NCBI GenBank assembly: GCA_036250225.1
Contig: JAPZLL010000022.1
Location: 1-64,000, forward strand
Direction of reading: 5' to 3'
DNA length: 64,000 nt
DNA from: Cercophora sp. LCS_1
Taxonomy: Eukaryota; Ascomycota; Sordariomycetes; Sordariales; Lasiosphaeriaceae
Below the pieces are notes generated by a model. The model did no database searches. It was not told the DNA's origin and was given only the letters and a program-made list of their open reading frames with translations. Shown here piece after piece: positions 56,526 through 64,000 of the stretch (position 1 is the stretch's first letter; each line of letters opens with the position of its first letter). Both the position numbers and the translations under genes were made by a program.

Positions 56526-58173
56526 ATGGTGACGCTCGACGAGGTGCGGAATGCAGGTTTACTGCAAAAGCCCTCGTAAGCTTCAATCCGCCTCTTGCTG
56601 AGAAAGTGACTGCCGCTAATTTGTGATGGTCGGTGTAGAGGTGATGCCCCTGAGGCGCTGGAGCGGACCGATTCCAACTACCACCCCATGCACACATTTG
56701 CCCTGGGCAAAGATCTGAACTACCAACAACAGTTCGCCGATATCTACTTTCTGCGTCTGACCAAGATCAAGCCTGCCGTTGAGGAGATTGCCGGGACAGC
56801 ATGGGAGGGAACGGTGATTGGTGGCGAGACGGCCAAGAGAGTCGAGCGGGTGCTGGACGTTCGGCAGGGTGAGCTCTGCTGGGTCGCCGGCACCGTCTAT
56901 ATGGACATGCCTCTCAAGCCGAATATTCTTGAGGACGTGTCCAAGGATGTTGGTTTACCTCGCGCTCACCATCCATCGGGCTCTGTGCTGACATCATTAG
57001 CGCTGGATCTCCGCTCCAACATCAGTGCAAAAGTACTACTCCGAGGACGGGCGCGATGCCGTCATGTTAGAAGACGACTCTGGCCGTATCCGCCTTGTCG
57101 GGGACGTTCTGAAGTCCTACTTTCTCGTAACCGGCTGCATCATCGCGGTCATGGGCACGGAGAACGCCAACGGCGAGTTCGAAGTCATTGACCTCAAATT
57201 CGCCGACCTAGCACCCCAGCCCAAACGCTGGTCGCTCTCCAAAGCGCCTAAAAAGGAAGATGTTGACATGTCTGGAACGCCCTCTTCCGCTTCCAAGAAG
57301 ATCGCCATTATCTCGGGTCTTGAGTTCTCCAGCACCGACACCTCGTACGCCGTGGAGCTCAACCTCCTCCTCGAGTTTCTCCTCGGCGAAGCCCTTGATC
57401 CCAGCGCCCAGTCCGAGCTCACCCAGATCAGCCGGCTCATCATCGCAGGCAACTCGGTTGCCAACGAAACGAAGAACGCAAGCGACGAAGCCCCGACGGA
57501 GAAAAAGTCTCACAAAAAGTACGGCTACGACAGCAGCTCATACAATCCCCTCCCCTCACAGCTACTTGACGAGTTTCTCGCCGAACTCCTCTCCTCCATA
57601 CCTGTCACCCTGATTCCCGGCGCCTCGGATCCCGCCAACGCTAGCTACCCCCAGCAGCCGATCCACGCAGCCATGTTCCCCAAGGCAAGGTCATACGCCG
57701 CAACACCTGGCTCCTCAGAACCCGGCTGGTTTGACACAGTGACGAACCCGTGGGAGGGTGAGATCGAGGGTTGGAGAGTCCTCGGGACAGGCGGACAGAA
57801 TCTTGACGATATGTTCAAGTACGTCGACAGCAATGACCGGATGGGCATGATGGAGGCGATGTGCAGATGGCGGTGTTCAGCCCCAACAGCGCCAGACACA
57901 TTATGTAAGTCTCTCCCTTGTCCAATTCGAAATTGTCGCTGACAATAATATCCAGGGGCATATCCGTTCCAGAACAACGACCCCTTCGTCATGAAAGACT
58001 GTCCCCATCTCTACTTTGTCGGCTCACAACCCGAGTTTGGGACAAATGTCATCCAGGGCCCAGATAACCAGATGGTACGGTTGATCGCGGTCCCATCCTT
58101 TTCTGCCACGCAGGAGGTAGTCTTGGTGGACACGGAGACCTTGGACGTCTCAAGGGTCAAAATATCTGTTTAG
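56526..58173 (+). CDS. POL31: DNA polymerase delta small subunit (Pol31/Cdc1)
   Basis: Exons 56526-56575, 56639-56948, 57001-57904 and 57956-58173 give 493 residues. The second intron has a GTTGGT donor and joins NILEDVSKD to RWISAPTSVQKYYSE. The N-terminal part includes FADIYFLRLTKIKPAVEEIA, leading to the OB-fold (LCWVAGTVYMDMPLKPNI, VMLEDDSGRIRLVGDVL). The inactive phosphoesterase domain follows (IAIISGLEFSS, ISRLIIAGNSV, SSIPVTLIPGASDPANASYPQQPIH). The end has CSAPTAPDTLWAYPFQNNDPFVMKDCPHLYFVGSQPEFGT, a signature of the family. The protein bridges Pol3 to Pol32 in lagging-strand replication and repair. All four exons restore conserved sequence. Confidence 0.95.
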
Positions 58174-58892
58174 CGTAATCCATCCCTATCACCTTAATAC
58201 CTGACGATGTGCTTTTATGTTTTTATATTTTTTTGGTGCTTTGTGACTAAAAACTAAAGATATGTGAGACCTCCCCTAGAATATGTGCAAGCCATTGATA
58301 CCCGGCCATGAAATTAGTGAGTGCCGTGATAAGGAGTATCAAGGTAAGGCGGAAAAAGGTGTGCCAGAATATCATCTTGAGGTAGGTAGCGCGTAGCTTC
58401 CTCTTCCCAATCCCTTCCCCCCAAACTTGAACAATGAATGTTCTCAATCCTCCTGCCCTGATCCAGCCTGGTGTTGTACATCTTGATGAGGAAGAAAGAA
58501 AGAAAACAATCCCTTTCAAAAATTCCAGACAGACCGACCGATCCATTCCCCATTAACCTTGCAACCCGTAGCCGCCCCCCAAATCCCCCAAACACCGTCG
58601 TTTGGATGTCTCCGTTTCCGTAGCGGAAAAGAAAGAAAGAAGAAAAGGGTATCGCTTCGTAACTCCATGCCCGTTCGTAACTTCGTTTTCCGTTCTCCAG
58701 AGAAGAGAGAAGAGAGAGACCAGAGCCAATGCAAGTGAGAGGACTCAAGATATTGTACAACCAGCGTATCGTACTGTCTTGTCTCTGGATGCAAAAGAAG
58801 AGGACTTGTAGTCCGAGATAATGCGACCTCGCTGCTGCTTTGCTAGTGGTGCAAATCGAATGTGCCAAGTAGGTGGTAGGTATGCTTGGTCT
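58174..58892. other. convergent 3' region
   Basis: It lies between the ends of POL31 and the F-box-like gene. A complement open frame of 184 codons (58314-58868) lacks an ATG and family signal. AGAAAGAAAGAAG-type purine runs occur near 58490-58510 and 58625-58650. Confidence 0.4.
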
Positions 58893-61135
58893 TTATGCAG
58901 TCCAGTGATCCTTCTCGACGCGATAGATACGGCGGGCACCGGTAAGCGGATGACGATCAAACCTGACCTTGAGCGAAGCACCAGGATACGTGTGTACGAC
59001 AATATCCTCATCGCATGTCGGCTCGGAATCAGATTCGTCGGAGGCGGCATCAGAGTCAGAATTGGTATCGGATTCGTCGTCGTCGTTGGTGTTGGCGTTA
59101 TTGCCATCACCGTTGTGGGCGTTGCCGTTATCATTGCCATTGCCGTGGTTATTGTTGGCATAGCTGTTGGTATCATCGCCGTTGACGTTATTGTCACGGA
59201 TGGTAGGCTCGGGCTGCTCGAACTGGGCCTTGAGTCTCGCCTGGTCGGCCTTGCGCTTGTTCTCGGCAACGGTATGATGCGTCCACCAGTCGCGCAGGAT
59301 GGCTTGGATGGGATCAACACAGGCACCCTCCATACGCTTTCGAAGCTCGGTCATGGTTTGCTTGGCCGCGAGGCCCTGTGCTTTGTGCTGGGCTTTCATG
59401 AGCCTGTCGTTCTGCCACATGGTCTCGACGTGGCCATTACGACTAAGCTGGTCGGGGTGGCGGCGCATGTCAATCGTCATTTCGAGGTGGGTTGTGTCGT
59501 TGCGGTCGTCATCGCCGCCGTCATCAAGCCCGAGATCGTCGTCGTCCAGCCCGGGCTCGGTGTTGGGGACGTGGACGTTGATGCGCAAAAAGTTCATGTT
59601 GATGCACCGGAGGGCTTTCATGGCGCGGTGACCGTTGCTAAAGTACTTAACGACGCTGAGATGTTCGCCGCCACGGAGCACTTGGGCCTCGGAGTCGTCG
59701 ACGGGATGGCGTCGGCTGGCAGACATGTCTTCCCATGTTGGAGAGACGGTTCTGGGACGCTGGTTAGCTGGGTCAATATGGGATATGAGAATAGTTGGCT
59801 CACAGAGTAAGGGTGTGGAGGTTAACCTCCGTCCTTGGGAACCACGAGGGCACCTTTGGAAGCCCAAATGCGAGCTCATAGGCTCCTCTGTCAACCAGTG
59901 CCTCGAGGGCACACACCATGAGCCTTTCGTACTCCTCTCCGGTGCGGTTGCTTTCTAGCTCGATGGTGAGGTGTCTCATGAGGTCAGCAACCTGGTTAAA
60001 CTTCATGGCATGGCTCTTCATGCCGTGGGCCGCCCGGGACCGGGTGCTGCGGGTCTGGTTATAGGCGTTAGTCGCCAAGGGGTGAAGGGCGTCGAGCCGA
60101 GTATTGGCATCAGGGGGGACTGTTTCCATCGTTAGCAGACGCACTCCCGAGAGAGGTAGAGTATTTTACATACTAGAGACAGGATCCCGTAGCTTGTACA
60201 GGAAATGGTTCCTAGAGTACAGGATCTCTTTGCCTTCCTCGTAGGCCCGCTTGCAGGTGCGCAATACTCGAGCATCTATCGTGTGCTCTTGGGGCGGGGC
60301 CACCCCACGACCCCGACCCCGGCGACGGCGAGGCCTCACCACGTCTCTCCAGATCTCTGCCACGCTTATGGGCTCAGGGGAGATGAGGAGGTGGCCCAGG
60401 ATTTGTGCCCTCAAATCCCTAGGGAATCGGTTGAAGAGGAAGCTCTTGTCCTCTCCAACCTCCACCTTCTCATCGTCCCCTGAGCCCTTGGCTGTCCTCT
60501 TGCCCCGGGACCTGGCTGGTCGACTGACCGGGGCAGGTTTGGCCTGGATGGGCGTGGCCGGAGCGGGTGCCCCCTGGCCCCGCGTCGAGGCGGGCCTTAC
60601 CCGCGGAGGGGCCGCAACCGAGGCCTGGATGGCCGGCTTGGGCGCCGGCAGGTCCCACGGCAACGAGCGGTGTGTCCGCGGTGGGGCCGACGGTTGGGTG
60701 GCCGGACCAACCGCCGGTCGGGGCCTCACCGATCGGGTGTGTGGCCGCAGTGTCGGGACTGCTGGTGGTGCCGGGGGTGGTGGCGCCGGGCGGACAATCT
60801 GGTGGGCCACAGGGCGCGGCGGGTCCCACGGCGACGAGCGGTGCTCGGCTCGCTGTCTCTTCCACGGCGAGGAGCCACTTGCCTGCACGGCTGCCCTTCT
60901 TCTCCCGTGGCCAAAGTTGGCTGGCCGCGGTATCTCTTCAATGTCCTTGTCCTGGTGACCCCCCCAAGAGGTCACACGGGGGGTCGGGATGCCAGGGGGG
61001 GCGGCATCGGCCACCTTGCGCTTGTTCGGGCTCTCTCTGGGTGTGTAGCCCTCCGGTGTGGCTGGCTGCTGCCGAACTGCGCTTTGGTGACGCTGGGGCC
61101 GGGGCGTTAGGGGCCGAACCTCGGTGATGATAACA

Positions 61136-61172
<37 letters not shown>

Positions 61173-61665
61173 TGAGTGACTTGACGTTATTGATGCTGCT
61201 GACGTCGCTATTGACGTTGTTGATGTCGTCCATCTCAACATCTTGGTTCTGCAGCCAGTGACTGACATCCTGCTGGGGAGTGGGCAGGACAGCAGCTGCC
61301 TCAAAGACATTGGTGGGCACAGCGTTTCTGTTGCTGTTGCTGATGGTATTGGTAATGGCAATGTTGGCCTGGCTGTAGCCAATATCGGCAATAGCAGGGT
61401 TGGTCCAGTTCTGTCTAATGCCATGGGAGACTGAGGGCGCGGGGGCATTGCTGTAGGGGCAGTTGGTATGGTTGGCCCAGATGGACTGGCCATCGCGCAT
61501 AGAGCTCGAGCTGCCCCCGTCATTAACGTTCAGCAGCGTGAGATTGCCAAACATGAGGCCCTGGGAGCGCGGGTTGGGGGTGGCCTGTGTGCCGTTGTTG
61601 CCCTGGGTCTGGTTGTTGGAGTTGCTGAAGAAAGACATTGCTGCGAACTGCTTTATGCTGCCCAT
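58893..61665 (-). CDS. large low-complexity protein with F-box-like fungal domain
   Basis: Exons on the complement are 60174-61665, 59804-60119 and 58893-59751, giving 888 residues. Intron 1 (54 nt) has a TGCTAACGAT branch and intron 2 (52 nt) an AGCTAACCAG branch 14 nt before its acceptor. Residues 1-450 are low complexity: Asn/Gln/Ser-rich, a run of 12 Asp, then Pro/Arg-rich sequence with SPWK/SPWD/LPWD repeats. The domain FNRFPRDLRAQILGHLL...VLRTCKRAYEEGKEILYSRNHFLYKL, near 430-500, is the pattern of fungal F-box-like/DUF proteins. A helical region and a Gln/Lys part follow. Near 800-870 is an Asn/Asp/Gly-rich stretch. The start MGSIKQ is the first ATG; the frame is open further upstream without one. 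Function is unknown. Confidence 0.72.
61142..61172. repeat. coding (TCG)n trinucleotide microsatellite
   Basis: About ten TCG units on the + strand encode most of the Asp run of the F-box-like protein on the complement. It is likely to vary in length between strains. Confidence 0.85.
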
Positions 61666-62485
61666 TGTCAGAACTAACTTGTACAAGGTTATGATCGAAG
61701 GGGCAATGGCAAGAACAAGGTTGACATTGGTCCTATGCAGACATGGAACATGGGATCGCGAAGTTGCCCGGCCATAACCGGGGCAAACTGGCTGTGGCGA
61801 AGGGAGAGAAGCAATACATACCTTGATTATGAACTTGAGGTTGAAGAGTAGCACAAAGCTGATCTGATCGATTAACGATTGCCGTGGGCTGAACAACGCG
61901 GGAAGACAAAAAGCACGCGGGTTGCAAAGAAGTGCGCGCGCGGTGCAAAAGTTGTGATTGAGGTTATTCAGAAGACTGAAGAAACCTAAGTAGGTGAGCA
62001 GAAGGTCGCAAGGAATTGTATAAGTGAGGTGTGTAAGTGAGAGGTGTAAGTGCGAGACTTGGTTGTTGGTGGAAGATGGATCGCTTTGAGAAAAAGTGTG
62101 GGAGTGCTCAGGAAGAGGTGGGAGAGGTGGGAGAGGTGGGAGATTCTGCGAAATTTGCTTTCCCTCAAAAGCGTTGAAGAAGGAGCCCAAGGAAGGCACG
62201 CAAACAATTTTTTAGGGTTGTGATAGGGCGCCGGAGTGACTGTGGAAGGTGCCAAAACAGATCAGATGAGAAGATGAGATCCGCCGGCGGGGGTGTAAGT
62301 GGACAGACTGGACAAAGTTGAGGACGCGGCCAGTGCTCAATCAGATGGCTGTGAACATGGTACTTTCATGCCTTCCTTGTTGTGTACCCGAAGACACATT
62401 GGCTTGTTTGGCCTGTGATGCTTGGTTTGGTGTTTTGACGCATTGACGATGTGCGCCGGCGTGGTAAAAAAAAAAGGGGCAAAAA
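61666..62485. other. upstream region of the F-box-like gene
   Basis: The complement frame is open from 61665 to 62199 without an ATG; GTATGT near 61816-61821 could open a 5' UTR intron. Three to four copies of a 9-nt unit (GTGGGAGAG) occur at about 62118-62142. Words GTGTAAGTG recur here and further right. Confidence 0.4.
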
Positions 62486-62565
62486 ACATTGGCAGAAGGC
62501 GCAACCTATACTGATACCCCTGGTTGCACCTTCTTCCAAGTCTGGGTTGCACCTTCTGCCAATGT
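62486..62565. repeat. hairpin-forming inverted repeat, 21-nt arms
   Basis: The left arm 62486-62506 (ACATTGGCAGAAGG...) pairs with the right arm 62545-62565 (...CCTTCTGCCAATGT) with a single mismatch across a 38-nt loop. The loop contains a further partial copy, GGTTGCACCTTCTTCCAA, near 62522. It is non-coding, upstream of the F-box-like gene. It may be a small transposon terminus, a hairpin RNA or a regulatory element. Confidence 0.7.
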
Positions 62566-62734
62566 ATTGAGAAACAGGGGCTCATGTTGGTGATGGGTGT
62601 AAGTGGTTGGGCATAAGAATAACATTTGCTTACCTGGTTGATGTTGTTGGTCAACCGGGGAGACGCAACCTCGGTGCTATTCGAATTTCACTAGGGACGT
62701 CGGCGCCGGATCGGTTGCTGGAGAAGACTCAAAC

Positions 62735-63530
62735 GCTGGACGTGGGAAGGGGAAAAGTAGAGGTGGTATGGTTGTAGGGGGGAGGTGAAAGATTATAACT
62801 GATGTTTATATAGGCGTTTGGGCAGCCAACGTGGACTTGGGATGGAAATATGGAATTGTTGGAAGGAGACTTGAATGCGGGATGTGGGAAAGGGATGGGT
62901 AGAGGTGAGGCTGGGTTGTCGGTGGAAAGGTGAAAGATTAGAGCTACATCCAATGTGGACTCGGGATGGAAAAGTAGAAGTATTTAGGTTAGCTGCTGGA
63001 GGAGGCGCAATTTTGGATGTGGGAAGGGGAGGGCAGAGGTGAGGTGAGGTTGTATGTGAACTTGGGATGTAAAACTGCCGTTGTAAAGACGAGCTTAGGT
63101 TATGTATGGGAAAGTATAAGTGGGAAGGGTTCATGTAGAAGTGAGGCTAGGTTGTATGCACAGAGGTGAAAGATCGGAGCTCATGTTTACATAGGTGTTT
63201 GGGCGAGTCAAGGTGGGCTTGGGATAAATTGGGAAGGTGTAAGTGCTAAGGCCACAGGTGAGGCTAGATTTTCAGGAGAGAGGTGAAAGCTGGGAGCTGG
63301 TATTTATACAGGTGTTTGGGGATCCGAAATGAGCTTTGGATGGAAATGTGGAATTGTCAAGGCGAGGCTCTACGTGAAAAGGAGAAGAGGCGAGATAAGG
63401 GTAAGTTGGGCTTGAAAAGGTACACTGGGAACGTGTAAGTGGAGGCAAACATGGAAAGTTGAGGATGTATGTGGTGGAAATGGGAGAGTAAAGGTGAGGC
63501 TAGGCTGTGTGTACGGAGATGATACGAGAA
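62735..63530. repeat. degenerate tandem repeat array, unit about 100-140 nt
   Basis: Five or six diverged copies share ordered words: GTGGGAAGGG, AGAGGTGAGGCTAGGTTGT, AGGTGAAAGAT, TTTATATAGGTGTTTGGG and GGACTTGGGATGGAAA. The GAGGTGAGGCTAGG word begins near 62759, 62900, 63035, 63136, 63254 and 63490. The last interval is about twice the one before, so a copy is missing or degraded there. The + strand is strongly purine-rich. No gene is seen. Confidence 0.7.
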
Positions 63531-64000
63531 GATGAGGCTTTATTCGCCTTGCTGTGAGTGGTACGGGCCGAATTGTGAAGGCACAGTCATATCTGGAGGG
63601 ATTGAAGGTTGTGGGCTGGGTCTGGGAAGATGGGCGCTTCTCGCTGAGGATTCAAGACTATATCTATCTAGGGGAGGTAACCAGTGAAGCTAAAGGTTAG
63701 CATGAGAGTATGAGCGGGACGTGTAAGACATAGAAATATTGAAGCTATCAACGATTTCTGAAGCCAAGAATTCATAGATGAGAGGGGAAGAGAAGAATTA
63801 TAGGGCGGGTATAGGGCATTGAAAGGGTTAAGAGACCACAAAGTTGGAGGCGCACATGTCAACGGAGTAAATTTGAGTCTTGAATTATGTACGGCCCAAA
63901 GTTCGAGAAGATGAGTTAACTCGAGGTGAAAGAAGCGGCGCCTCAACTGCCGCAGACGAAAGGATGAGTCCGTAATGGGTGATCGAAACCTCAAGGCTTC
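63531..64000. other. right edge, no supported gene
   Basis: No family signal is seen. A complement frame of 108 codons at 63668-63994 has nothing recognisable and runs to near the window edge. Confidence 0.4.

Noticed and set aside
58314..58868. 184-codon complement frame downstream of the F-box-like gene
   Set aside because: It lacks an ATG start and family signal; it lies in the convergent 3' region.
58821..59810. 329-codon + strand frame rich in Val/Ile/Gly
   Set aside because: It is antisense to the Asn/Asp-rich exon of the F-box-like gene; AAC/GAC reversed gives GTT/GTC.
1..64000. CRISPR arrays, operons, prophage or defence islands
   Set aside because: Gene structure is eukaryotic throughout; no regularly spaced identical repeats or bacterial-type gene strings were seen.

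Overview
The window looks like a gene-dense stretch of a filamentous ascomycete chromosome, probably Sordariomycetes and perhaps Sordariales. The evidence is short introns (about 44-70 nt, GTRNGT-type donors, CTRAC branch points about 10-20 nt before the acceptor), fungus-typical genes (GH76 Dcw1/Dfg5, AVT3/4-type transporter, asparaginase-ankyrin fusion) and Sordariomycete-like protein sequence. This placement is inference; no rRNA, tRNA, mating-type or other taxon marker was seen.

Layout: 1-2.5 kb, an HNH-nuclease-domain protein with an in-frame stop and an open continuation; 4.1-6.4 kb, PP2A B56 subunit (Rts1); 8.7-11.1 kb, TFIIIC subunit Tfc1; 11.4-13.3 kb, BCS1-like AAA ATPase; 15.1-17.0 kb, asparaginase with ankyrin repeats; 18.5-19.7 kb, NAP/SET/Vps75 histone chaperone; 21.3-22.8 kb, GH76 mannosidase; 23.6-25.5 kb, dihydroxyacetone kinase; 25.9-27.5 kb, 3-hydroxyisobutyryl-CoA hydrolase; 28.1-30.8 kb, dolichol kinase; 33.2-34.3 kb, Ser/Thr-rich membrane protein; 34.6-35.1 kb, FAM32A-like; 36.3-37.0 kb, GPI-type protein; 37.7-39.8 kb, a divergent pair of a small protein and a CobW-type GTPase; 39.9-41.4 kb, an unknown zinc-ribbon protein; 41.8-45.6 kb, vacuolar cation-chloride cotransporter; 47.5-49.8 kb, AVT-type vacuolar amino-acid transporter; 50.4-51.3 kb, RPB11; 51.6-52.2 kb, LSM5; 52.7-54.4 kb, DEDDy 3'-5' exonuclease; 54.7-56.1 kb, YTM1; 56.5-58.2 kb, POL31; 58.9-61.7 kb, a large low-complexity F-box-like protein; 62-64 kb, gene-poor repeats.

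Most genes are housekeeping: transcription (TFIIIC, RPB11), RNA processing (LSM5, perhaps FAM32A), ribosome assembly (YTM1), replication (POL31), chromatin, N-glycosylation and wall assembly (dolichol kinase, GH76), vacuolar transport, and mitochondrial or carbon metabolism. Several are divergent pairs with shared promoters (YTM1/POL31, LSM5/exonuclease, CobW/small protein). I rebuilt exon structures by matching splice signals to expected family sequence and checked that each spliced length is a multiple of three. I found no operon-like or defence-like novel system. The least ordinary parts are the right-hand 2 kb of degenerate tandem repeats, a hairpin-forming inverted repeat, a dispersed relic repeat with RIP-like differences, two GC-AG introns, and the in-frame stop in the HNH gene.
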